Of a DNA stretch of 5,057 nucleotides, positions 1-5,057 are shown one piece after another. This DNA is from DAOTXS01 sp034435055. Lineage in GTDB: Bacteria > Chloroflexota > Anaerolineae > UBA4142. Below the pieces are notes generated by a model. The model was not told where the DNA came from and searched no databases. It was given only the letters and a program-made list of their open reading frames with translations. The stretch lies in the NCBI GenBank assembly GCA_034435055.1, contig DAOTXS010000053.1, forward strand, positions 1 to 5,057, given 5' to 3'. Positions within the stretch are counted from its first letter, which is position 1. Each line of letters starts with the position of its first letter. Both the position numbers and the translations under genes were made by a program.

Positions 1-361
1 GACCAGGCTCTAACCCAAAGAAATAATATCCCAGAAAACGAAGGAAGCCACCTTGTCTTGGAATACCTGTGCCATAAGGTGATAAAGCGTAAACGGTAAA
101 AAAGGCGAAAACCACAACCGCCAAAACTAAAAGATTAAGCCATGTGCGCCATTGACCTTTATAGCGGCTTACAAACTTATCAAACATAAATACCGAAACA
201 ATTTGCGCCACAATCACCAACGGCGTTAGGCAAAAATCTAAATCCATTGAGCGGGTGACATAGTTGATGCCAATGTCGAAGTAATCCATATAGGCATAGG
301 CAAATTCCCTAAAAAATATCGTGAGCAAAATTGAGCAGAGAACAAGTGCGAGAAATTTCAT
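1..361 (-). CDS. Partial membrane protein of unknown function, second gene of the putative cassette
   Basis: This reading frame starts with ATG at 361 and stays open to the window edge, giving 120 residues with the C-terminus missing. It begins MKFLALVLCSILLTIFF, a hydrophobic segment that could be a signal anchor or first membrane helix (about residues 3-17). Two more hydrophobic stretches follow at about 44-60 (LTPLVIVAQIVSVFMF) and 74-92 (WLNLLVLAVVVFAFFTVYA), separated by a basic loop (KFVSRYKGQ). Aromatic residues are frequent throughout. I do not recognise the family. The start codon overlaps the stop of the upstream small gene as ATGA (358-361), and no good Shine-Dalgarno precedes it, so translation is probably coupled. 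The segment is clearly lower in GC than the glycosidase region, as often seen for integron cassette genes. The overlap and the helix pattern make it likely to be real; any function would be a guess. Confidence 0.75.
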   Translation of the reverse strand, partial: MKFLALVLCSILLTIFFREFAYAYMDYFDIGINYVTRSMDLDFCLTPLVIVAQIVSVFMFDKFVSRYKGQWRTWLNLLVLAVVVFAFFTVYALSPYGTGIPRQGGFLRFLGYYFFGLEPG

Positions 362-579
362 TCGTGATTATTTTCGGCTTTTACTTTATCGAGACGAGTT
401 TGTTTTTTGACAAATTCCATTCTTTGCGGATGCTGGCAAAAGAAGCCATAGCCAAAAGGCAAAGCGTGCCTACATAAATGAACTTGCTCCAAAGCAAGGC
501 AATCAATTAATTTGTCAGTGTGTAATTTTGCCCGACACTTTTCTGTGTTGAAGATAGGTCTTTCTTGTGTTTCGCTCAC
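358..579 (-). CDS. Small Cys/His-rich protein of unknown function, first gene of the putative cassette
   Basis: A 73-residue soluble protein with cysteines at 15, 27, 36 and 48, and histidines at 20, 34, 38 and 50. The core around CRHALPFGYGFFCQHPQR suggests a small metal-binding (zinc-like) or disulfide fold, and the C-terminus is charged and helix-prone. The family is not recognised. I chose the GTG at 577-579 because AGGAAGG lies 9 nt upstream (589-595). A GTG further out at 609 would add ten residues but has no ribosome-binding site. The TGA stop overlaps the ATG of the following membrane-protein gene (ATGA, 358-361), which supports a coupled pair. It is the first gene after the GTTAGGC core of the recombination site and lies downstream of the candidate Pc promoter, the position of a highly expressed first cassette in classical integrons. 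Function is unknown; a regulatory, toxin-antitoxin or immunity role is possible but untested. Confidence 0.78.
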   Translation of the reverse strand: MSETQERPIFNTEKCRAKLHTDKLIDCLALEQVHLCRHALPFGYGFFCQHPQRMEFVKKQTRLDKVKAENNHE

Positions 580-588
580 CGTTATTTT

Positions 589-595
589 CCTTCCT
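589..595 (-). promoter_or_regulatory. Shine-Dalgarno AGGAAGG deciding the GTG start at 579
   Basis: AGGAAGG on the minus strand sits 9 nt before the GTG at 579. It is the only strong purine-rich ribosome-binding site upstream of the Cys/His-rich gene, so it favours this start over the in-frame GTG at 609. The leader between the GTTAGGC core (626-632) and this site is about 30 nt, a short leader like that of many integron cassettes. Confidence 0.7.
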
Positions 596-638
596 GAACA
601 CTTTGTCACGGAAAAATGACCAAGTGCCTAACTACTGT

Positions 639-678
639 TTAGGCGGACAGTCTAATGGCTTATAGATTGTCCGCCTAA
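639..678. repeat. Central 16-bp imperfect stem of the att site
   Basis: TTAGGCGGACAGTCTA at 639-654 faces TAGATTGTCCGCCTAA at 663-678 across an 8-nt loop (ATGGCTTA). Fifteen of 16 pairs are Watson-Crick and one is G-T on the plus strand. In attC terms the TTAGGCGGAC/GTCCGCCTAA halves would be the L''/L' boxes and the rest the terminal stem-loop. Confidence 0.85.
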
Positions 679-679
679 T

Positions 680-698
680 GTCCTAATCCAATTAGGAC
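680..698. repeat. Perfect 8-bp palindrome arm inside the att site
   Basis: GTCCTAAT (680-687) and ATTAGGAC (691-698) are exact inverted copies around CCA. The arm directly abuts the GTTAGAC box at 699-705. It occupies the place where an ordinary attC has a 5-7 nt unpaired spacer, while the opposite side has only 6 nt (TACTGT, 633-638). The folded site would thus have a side arm, making a three-way junction. Confidence 0.8.
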
Positions 699-737
699 GT
701 TAGACGGTATTGTATTAAAATAAGATTAACCACAAAA

Positions 738-766
738 ACTATAACACAAACCAACGGAGTTTTCAA
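738..766 (-). promoter_or_regulatory. Candidate cassette promoter Pc
   Basis: On the minus strand TTGAAA (766-761) and TATAGT (743-738) are separated by exactly 17 nt. Each hexamer differs from the sigma-70 consensus by one base. The promoter points through the att site into the cassette genes, the role of Pc in known integrons. Its -35 box directly abuts the GTG start of intI and the spacer overlaps the intI ribosome-binding site (GGAG, 756-759). Strong cassette transcription could therefore interfere with intI expression. A second -10-like TACAAT lies a little downstream on the same strand, with no good -35. Confidence 0.6.
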
Positions 767-1729
767 GTGCCCCATCCACCCAAGAAACTGCTAGACCAAG
801 TACGCGAGGCGATCCGGCTTAAGCACTATTCCTATCGCACAGAACAAAGCTATGTGGATTGGATCAAACGCTACATCCTATTCCACGCCAAACGGCATCC
901 CAGCGAAATGGGCGCGCCCGAAATTCTAGCATATATCACCTTTCTGGCGAACGACCGTCAAGTATCCGCCTCGACCCAGAATCAAGCTCTCAGTGCTATT
1001 CTCTTTCTCTACCGTGTTGTGCTTCAACAAGAGGTGGCGATTCCTCCCAATCAGATTCGTGCCGAACGACCGAAACATTTGCCCACCGTTCTGACGCATC
1101 AAGAAGCCGTGGCGGTGCTGGACAGGATGAGCGGGGTGACTCAATTGATGGCTAAACTCTTGTACGGTAGCGGCTTGCGTTTGATGGAATGTCTCCGTTT
1201 GCGCGTCAAGGATGTGGATTTCGGAAACCGCCAAATCATTGTGCGTGATGGAAAAGGGGAAAAAGACCGCGTCACCGTATTGCCAGATGCACTCGTACCC
1301 GCGCTCCAAACCCACTTGCAAACCGTCAAGGCAATTCATGACCAAGACCTGCGTGAAGGTTTTGGCATGGTCTCATTGCCCTACGCGCTAGCGCGGAAAT
1401 ATCCCCATGCGGCAAAAGAGTGGGGCTGGCAATATATTTTCCCAGCTTCCCAGCGTTCCAGAGATCCTCTCTCTGGTCAGATCAAACGTCACCACCTAGA
1501 CGAAAGCGTTTTACAAAGGGCGGTCCGCCAAGCCGCAAAATTGACCGATATTGCCAAACCCGTCAGCCCGCATACCTTTCGTCATTCCTTCGCAACGCAC
1601 TTGCTTCAAGGCGGCTACGACATTCGCACCGTTCAGGAACTGCTCGGACACAAAGATGTCAAGACGACGATGATCTACACACATGTCTTGAATCGCGGCG
1701 GGCTTGCCGTTCGCAGTCCACTGGACTAG
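767..1729 (+). CDS. intI: Integron integrase (IntI-type tyrosine recombinase)
   Basis: Site-specific tyrosine recombinase that inserts and excises gene cassettes at attI and attC sites. The 320-residue protein has an N-terminal SAM-like core-binding domain (about 5-95; KHYSYRTEQSYVDWIKRYI is typical) and a C-terminal catalytic domain. Catalytic residues are all present: R138 (YGSGLRLME), K163 (DGKGEKDRV), H269 and R272 (PHTFRHSFATHLL), H295 (LLGHKD) and nucleophile Y304. Each is offset by 8 from the corresponding IntI1 residue. The IntI-only insertion that separates integron integrases from XerC/D lies at about 211-244 (KYPHAAKEWGWQYIFPASQ onward). Start is GTG with GGAG 7 nt upstream. The length is normal and there are no frameshifts, so it looks functional. 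It diverges from the cassette genes and its recombination site lies directly upstream. No convincing promoter or LexA box for intI was found. Confidence 0.97.
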   Translation: MPHPPKKLLDQVREAIRLKHYSYRTEQSYVDWIKRYILFHAKRHPSEMGAPEILAYITFLANDRQVSASTQNQALSAILFLYRVVLQQEVAIPPNQIRAERPKHLPTVLTHQEAVAVLDRMSGVTQLMAKLLYGSGLRLMECLRLRVKDVDFGNRQIIVRDGKGEKDRVTVLPDALVPALQTHLQTVKAIHDQDLREGFGMVSLPYALARKYPHAAKEWGWQYIFPASQRSRDPLSGQIKRHHLDESVLQRAVRQAAKLTDIAKPVSPHTFRHSFATHLLQGGYDIRTVQELLGHKDVKTTMIYTHVLNRGGLAVRSPLD

Positions 1730-1827
1730 TGCCGCAACATGAAAAAGTCGCATACCAGCCCTGCTGGGAATGGCAAGCACCTACCTATTCAATTCAAATA
1801 TGAACTACGCACTTTGCTGCTGCACTA
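1730..1827. other. 98-bp convergent gap between intI and the glycosyltransferase
   Basis: The two genes end tail to tail here. The only structure I see is a small hairpin CCAGC-CCT-GCTGG at 1755-1767. For the leftward transcript from the glycosyltransferase it is followed after a few bases by a run of five T (1746-1742 on the minus strand), so it could be a weak terminator. For the rightward intI transcript no T-run follows. There is no attC-like site or coding sequence. The gap marks the junction between the integron side and the carbohydrate operon. Confidence 0.5.
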
Positions 1828-2979
1828 CTAGCAGAAAATTTCATTTTGTCGCATTGATATAGAGTTATAGACCGCCAGCGTCTCCTCCGCGCATTTCCGC
1901 CACGAAAATTTTTTCGCTTGCGCGATGCCGCGTTCGCGCATTTCGCTTCGCCGCGCGTCATCGGTCAAGACCGCGTGCATCGCTTCCGCCCACGCGTCCA
2001 CATCGTTTGGGTCGATTGTGATTGCCGCGTCACCAACGACTTCCGGCAACGACGATGCGCTAGAGCAAATCACTGGCGTGCCGCACGCCATCGCTTCGAG
2101 CGGCGGCAACCCAAAGCCCTCGTACACCGACGCGAACGCAAACGCGATTGCGCTTGAATACAAAGCCGGCTTGTCGTCTTCCTCCACCCAACCGATGGAC
2201 TGAATCGCGTCGTCCGGTAAACCGGCATCGCGCGCGATGCGGCGCGGGTTGGGGAAAAATTCCGAATTTGCGCCGAGGATTTTTCCCCCCAACACCAAAC
2301 GATAACCTTGCGCGTGCAAAGCGCGCAAACGCGCAAACGCCTGAATGACGACGCGCACATTTTTGCGCTGATCGAATCCGCCGAGATACAAAATAAATTT
2401 ATCGGGCAAAGCATACTTGCGCCGCACCGCATCGATTTGCGCGGCATCGGCGGGACGATAGTTTTCATCGGCGGCGAGATGAATCACCTGTACGCGCGCC
2501 GGATCGATGTTCAGTCGTGCGACAATGTCGCGCTTGGAACATTCGGAATCGGCGATGATCGCGTGCGCGCGGCGCGCACCCAGCGCGGCAAGTTGAGTGT
2601 ACGCGCGCACCAAGACCGAACCGCGATAAAGTGGCAGCACCATCGGAATCAAATCGTGAATCGTCGCGATGATCGGCGTGCGCGAGAAAACCGGCGGCGC
2701 AAAGTACGGCACGTGCGCAAGAGCGGCGCGTTCGTTTTGACACGCGCGCACGAATGAAATTTGCTCGAACCAAACTTTGGCGAAATTCTCGCTCAATCGA
2801 CTTGGCGCGGGATGAACCATCACGCACGGCGGAACATTTTCCAGCAATCGTTGCGGCGCGATCAAACAATAATCGTTGTCAATGTCGCGTTGCAACAACG
2901 CGCGGAGCAACGCGCGTAAATACTGTCCCGTCCCGGTAGTGGGTTTGTCCCAAAACATTCCGTTCAGCGCAATCTTCAT
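1828..2979 (-). CDS. Glycosyltransferase, GT4 family (GT-B fold)
   Basis: Retaining glycosyltransferase that would move a sugar from a nucleotide-sugar donor to a glycan or lipid acceptor in the cytoplasm. Taking the ATG at 2979 the protein has 383 residues. It shows the N-terminal Rossmann start MKIALNGMFWDKPTTGTGQY with the glycine-rich acceptor/donor loop, then IHDLIP and DSECSKRDI in the middle. The C-terminal donor domain begins near LYLGGFDQRKN and carries the GT4 E-x7-E motif EGFGLPPLEAMACGTPV (E287 and E295). An ATG 12 nt upstream (2991) is possible, but the 2979 start matches the usual family N-terminus. It also forms an ATGA overlap with the stop of the glycoside hydrolase, implying translational coupling. 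It is complete, with a normal TAG stop. Members close to this type are often mannosyl- or rhamnosyltransferases; the real donor cannot be read from sequence. There is no signal peptide. Confidence 0.94.
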   Translation of the reverse strand: MKIALNGMFWDKPTTGTGQYLRALLRALLQRDIDNDYCLIAPQRLLENVPPCVMVHPAPSRLSENFAKVWFEQISFVRACQNERAALAHVPYFAPPVFSRTPIIATIHDLIPMVLPLYRGSVLVRAYTQLAALGARRAHAIIADSECSKRDIVARLNIDPARVQVIHLAADENYRPADAAQIDAVRRKYALPDKFILYLGGFDQRKNVRVVIQAFARLRALHAQGYRLVLGGKILGANSEFFPNPRRIARDAGLPDDAIQSIGWVEEDDKPALYSSAIAFAFASVYEGFGLPPLEAMACGTPVICSSASSLPEVVGDAAITIDPNDVDAWAEAMHAVLTDDARRSEMRERGIAQAKKFSWRKCAEETLAVYNSISMRQNEIFC

Positions 2980-5057
2980 CGCATCAGCCATTTGCCCGCC
3001 GCAACCATCAGCCCATCGAGCAAGCCGATTTCGCCGACGTCGCAGAAATTCAAGTCGTATGCGTGATCCGATAAAACATTCACGCCATCGCGGACGACGA
3101 GTCGCAAAATATTTTCGCCTTCGTTCAACGTGATTGCAAGCGCATCGATTTTTTCCGATGAGTCGGGCGCGAGGTTCACGCGCCGCGCGTAAATTTCTTT
3201 GCCGTTCAACTCCGCGCGCAATTCTATATCTTCAAATGATTTCAGCCAATCGTTGATGAGCCACAACGTTCCGCGCACGATGTCGCCGGGACGGCGTTGC
3301 GTCATTTCGTAATCGAACGACGCGAGCACCGGCGCATACAATTTTTGCAGTTCGTCGTACGCGCGTTTGGGCGTACCGTAATAATCGATTACGCTCCACG
3401 AAATCGCGGGCCACGCGTCATTGAGTTGCCAGATCGCAACGCCTGACGCAGCATCGTGCGGAGGAAGCGAGTTGCGTTTCGAATCTTTTGTGCCGCGCGA
3501 TGATGCGTCACCAGTTTGTGGCTTGCGTCGTCGAAGATGTTCAATCGCAATTTGCAAGCCGATGGCTTGCGCGCGTTGGGTGGCGGTGATGAATGACTCG
3601 GTTGTCATTGCGAGGTGTCCTGAGCGGAGCGAGGCAAAGTCGAAGGACGCCGAAGCAATCTCCACGGAACTTGCGGATTGCTTTGCCGCTTTGCGGCTCG
3701 CCATGACCGGCTGGGCGTACCTTCCCAGTTTTTTCAAATCGGCGTGATGATATTCCCACAACTTGTGCGGCGCGGTCAGCGCATCGTCGGGCAGAAATTT
3801 TTTTAGCGATTCGAAATTCGGCAACGCTTGCAAACCAAATTCGCTGAGGAACGGCGATGGGTCTTTGCGATAATCGCGCAAATTGGCAAAGCGATGCCAC
3901 ACGCGCCAGTTGTGCGATTCATCGCGGTACGGCGATGCGGGTTTGAAGGGTCGCGTGCCATCTTTGTCTTGGACGACTGCGCGCAATTTTTCGACGATGG
4001 CTTGATTGCCGTGCACGCTAAACTCGTTGCCGCCGCACCACACAACAAGCGACGGATGATTGCGGAGCGCGCGCACAATCTCGCTGCACTCGTCGCAGAT
4101 GAATTGCAAATGCGCGTGGTCGCGCGGAAACCGATCGAGAATCGCGCCGGCGAAGGGAAATTCCTGCCACACCAAAATCCCCAGTTCGTCGCACAGATCG
4201 TAGAACGCGCGCTTTTCACGCAAGCCGCCGCCCCACACGCGCAGAAAATTGATGTTGGCGTCGCGCGCTTGTTGCAATCGCGCCGCGTAATCGTCGCGCG
4301 TGAGCCGCGCCGGCATCGCATCGAGCGGAACCCAGTTTGCGCCGCGCAGAAATTCGCGCTCACCGTTGACGATGAATTGCCACGGCTCGCGGCTCGTTAA
4401 AGTTCGCGCCAGTTCAAACGAGCGAATGCCGAAAGTTTCGGTGAGGGAATCTAAAACAGCATCTGTCATTGCGAGCGATTTTTGCGAAGCAATCTCTCCA
4501 AGCTCTTTGAGACGCGAATGCGGCTTCGCGCCGGAATTTACACTGAGCGAAGCGAATGTGGCGCTCACAATGACAATTTCGATTTCGTACAGATTGGGTT
4601 CGCCGCGATCCCAGGGCTGCCAAAATCGCACGTCGGTCAAATCAAACGATAATTCGCGCACTTGTTCGCCGCGTCTCAAATGCAAATCGAATTCAAACGC
4701 GCGTGGCTCGTCGGCAAAATTTTTGCCGCGCACGATGAACACAACGCGCACATTTTGCTCGCGGTCGGAATCGAGCGTTAATACTACGGCGATATTGGCG
4801 ACTTGAGATTTGGGATTTGAGATTTTGGCTTTCACTTGCGCGTCGTGAATAAAGACCGAACGCGCGACGACGATCGACGCATCGTCCCAGATACCGCACG
4901 TGCGCAAACGTGGCGCAAAATCCCAGCCGAATTGCATTTGACACTTGAGCGTCGCGTATCGATCCGGGAACGGATGCTCCGGCGGACGATAAAGTGGTTT
5001 GACCAGACGCGCCACAAGTCTTTGCGCGGGCGTGAGATTCAATTTCGGAAGCGCGTC
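2976..5057 (-). CDS. GH2 beta-mannosidase-like glycoside hydrolase, partial at the N-terminus, with in-frame repeat insertions
   Basis: Retaining glycosidase expected to remove beta-linked sugars, most likely non-reducing-end beta-mannose. The frame is open from the window edge (693 residues seen). The TTG at 5042 is internal, since DALPK precedes it in frame, and the rest of the N-terminal jelly-roll domain lies beyond 5057. Visible are the end of that domain (FGWDFAPRLRTCGIWDD), the Ig-like domain ending near FGIRSFEL, and the TIM barrel (FLRGANWVPLDAM, NFLRVWGGGL, VWQEFPFAGA). The acid/base Glu is in WCGGNEF (codon 4023-4025) and the nucleophile Glu in LSEFGLQ (codon 3840-3842). The mannosidase-type GVAIWQLNDAWPAISW and a C-terminal beta domain follow. 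Four segments that look like repeats rather than family sequence are translated in frame (3444-3510, 3604-3707, 4465-4574, 4804-4824). Any signal peptide lies outside the window. The stop overlaps the downstream glycosyltransferase start (ATGA, 2976-2979), so both are probably one operon. Substrate is inferred. Confidence 0.94.
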   Translation of the reverse strand, partial: DALPKLNLTPAQRLVARLVKPLYRPPEHPFPDRYATLKCQMQFGWDFAPRLRTCGIWDDASIVVARSVFIHDAQVKAKISNPKSQVANIAVVLTLDSDREQNVRVVFIVRGKNFADEPRAFEFDLHLRRGEQVRELSFDLTDVRFWQPWDRGEPNLYEIEIVIVSATFASLSVNSGAKPHSRLKELGEIASQKSLAMTDAVLDSLTETFGIRSFELARTLTSREPWQFIVNGEREFLRGANWVPLDAMPARLTRDDYAARLQQARDANINFLRVWGGGLREKRAFYDLCDELGILVWQEFPFAGAILDRFPRDHAHLQFICDECSEIVRALRNHPSLVVWCGGNEFSVHGNQAIVEKLRAVVQDKDGTRPFKPASPYRDESHNWRVWHRFANLRDYRKDPSPFLSEFGLQALPNFESLKKFLPDDALTAPHKLWEYHHADLKKLGRYAQPVMASRKAAKQSASSVEIASASFDFASLRSGHLAMTTESFITATQRAQAIGLQIAIEHLRRRKPQTGDASSRGTKDSKRNSLPPHDAASGVAIWQLNDAWPAISWSVIDYYGTPKRAYDELQKLYAPVLASFDYEMTQRRPGDIVRGTLWLINDWLKSFEDIELRAELNGKEIYARRVNLAPDSSEKIDALAITLNEGENILRLVVRDGVNVLSDHAYDLNFCDVGEIGLLDGLMVAAGKWLMR
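3444..3510. repeat. Palindromic element C, 67 bp, inside the GH2 gene
   Basis: TGACGCAGCATCGTGCGG at 3444-3461 is inverted at 3493-3510 with 16 of 18 positions matching, around a 31-nt centre. It encodes a hydrophilic stretch (GDASSRGTKDSKRNSLPP and on) between the helix ending HLRRRKP and the conserved strand GVAIWQLND, where GH2 enzymes normally have only a short loop. Its sequence is unrelated to elements A and B. Confidence 0.7.
3604..3707. repeat. Palindromic interspersed element A, 104 bp, inside the GH2 gene
   Basis: The ends are GTCATTGCGAG (3604-3614) and CTCGCCATGAC (3697-3707), inverted copies at 10 of 11 positions. Inside are TGAGCGGAGCGA (3621-3632), GAAGCAATCTC (3652-3662) and a partner GATTGCTTTG that can pair with CGAAGCAATC. 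It is translated on the minus strand as a Ser/Ala-rich insert (VMASRKAAKQ at the start, HLAMT at the end) between KLGRYA and ESFITATQRAQ, which would normally be almost adjacent. It resembles small non-autonomous palindromic repeats scattered in many bacterial genomes. Confidence 0.82.
4465..4574. repeat. Palindromic interspersed element B, 110 bp, inside the GH2 gene
   Basis: The ends are GTCATTGCGAGC (4465-4476) and GCTCACAATGAC (4563-4574), inverted at 11 of 12 positions. It shares with element A the exact 11-mer end GTCATTGCGAG, the internal GAAGCAATCTC (4486-4496) and TGAGCGAAGCGA (4544-4555, one base different). It encodes about 37 residues, starting VIVSATFASL and ending SLAMT, between the conserved PNLYEIEI strand and ETFGIRSFEL. 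It has the same orientation and is translated in the same phase as element A. Confidence 0.84.
4804..4824. repeat. Heptanucleotide tandem repeat, three units, inside the GH2 gene
   Basis: TGAGATT, TGGGATT, TGAGATT run head to tail at 4804-4824, with a degenerate fourth unit TTGGCTT after them. Three units make 21 bp, so they insert seven codons without a frameshift (KISNPKSQV region) just before the Ig-like domain. Heptamer repeats of this type are known as short tandem repeats in cyanobacteria and some other phyla; whether this one is interspersed genome-wide cannot be seen here. Confidence 0.65.

Larger units (their letters stand above)
626..705 (-). other. Integron recombination site (attI or attC-like) beside intI
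   Basis: Read on the minus strand the site opens with GTCTAAC (705-699, fits RYYYAAC) and closes with GTTAGGC (632-626, fits GTTRRRY). These outer 7-mers can pair with each other, with one G-T wobble. Inside are a 16-bp imperfect stem (639-654 with 663-678) and a perfect 8-bp palindrome arm (680-698). The right end, GCCTAAACAGTAGTTAGGC, has the paired inverted core boxes of an integrase simple site. It resembles the known attI1 core, where strand exchange takes place at G/TTRRRY. The cassette genes begin just after GTTAGGC, so this is where cassettes would be inserted. The overall foldable, 80-bp, doubly bounded design is that of an attC. It may therefore be an unusual attI, an attC fused to the platform, or the attC of an ORF-less cassette. 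No T-run follows the stem, so it is not a plain terminator. Confidence 0.75.

Noticed and set aside
577..609. Longer form of the Cys/His-rich protein starting at GTG 609
   Set aside because: It has no ribosome-binding site and its extra ten codons contain the AGGAAGG that serves the start at 579.
639..678. Stem-loop read as a transcription terminator
   Set aside because: No T-run follows on either strand, and its flanking RYYYAAC/GTTRRRY boxes and place beside intI fit a recombination site better.
692..721. Possible intI promoter (TTAGGA, 18 nt, TAAAAT) on the plus strand
   Set aside because: The -10 is reasonable but the -35 matches only three of six bases and lies in the att palindrome. 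The region is AT-rich, so chance matches are expected.
1755..1767. Rho-independent terminator between the convergent genes
   Set aside because: The stem is only five base pairs and the T-run on the minus strand is short and displaced. It is noted under the gap, not called as a terminator.
926..1803. Open frames overlapping intI on both strands
   Set aside because: They lie within or across the well-supported integrase frame, lack family motifs and have no sensible start signals.
3444..4574. CRISPR array or transposon made by the repeats in the GH2 gene
   Set aside because: The copies are only two related and one unrelated, far apart, with no regular spacers and no transposase. They fit small palindromic interspersed elements.
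3421..4806. Long open frames on the plus strand and in other minus frames opposite the GH2 gene
   Set aside because: Their proteins are Arg/Ala-rich products of GC-biased codons with no recognisable motif, while the GH2 frame has full family motifs. They are shadows.
5040..5042. TTG as the true start of the GH2 protein
   Set aside because: The frame continues upstream to the window edge, and the family has a full jelly-roll domain before FGWDFAPRL, most of which would be missing.

Overview
The window joins two different kinds of DNA. Positions 1 to about 1730 are the platform end of an integron. Positions 1828 to 5057 are a GC-rich, two-gene carbohydrate-metabolism operon on the minus strand. 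The right half has abundant GCGCG-rich codons mixed with AAAATTTT-type runs, and short interspersed palindromes of the 'GTCATTGCGAG...GAAGCAATCTC' kind. This looks like an environmental bacterium, perhaps Chloroflexota/Anaerolineae-like. That taxonomic guess is inference from style only; no marker gene is present.

Layout. A complete integron integrase gene (intI, 767-1729, +) has every catalytic residue and the IntI-specific insertion. To its left, a 160-bp intergenic region holds a strong promoter-like sequence facing left (candidate cassette promoter Pc, 738-766). Next to it is an 80-bp palindromic recombination site (626-705) bounded by the 7-mers RYYYAAC and GTTRRRY. Immediately beyond its GTTAGGC core a lower-GC segment begins that looks like the first gene cassette. 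It carries a 73-residue Cys/His-rich small protein (358-579, -) overlapped by ATGA with a multi-pass membrane protein (1-361, -, cut by the window edge). So intI and cassette genes diverge, as in a classical integron, but the site beside intI folds like an attC rather than a plain attI.

After a 98-bp convergent gap, a GT4-type glycosyltransferase (1828-2979, -) ends the operon. It overlaps by ATGA the end of a large GH2 beta-mannosidase-like glycoside hydrolase (2976-5057, -, its N-terminus lies outside the window). The hydrolase is remarkable for four in-frame repeat insertions: two related ~105-bp palindromic elements, one 67-bp palindrome and a 7-bp tandem repeat. All are translated without breaking the reading frame, and both catalytic glutamates are kept.

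The two most interesting signals are the unusual cassette platform with its probable two-gene cassette, and the glycosidase gene carrying translated palindromic elements.
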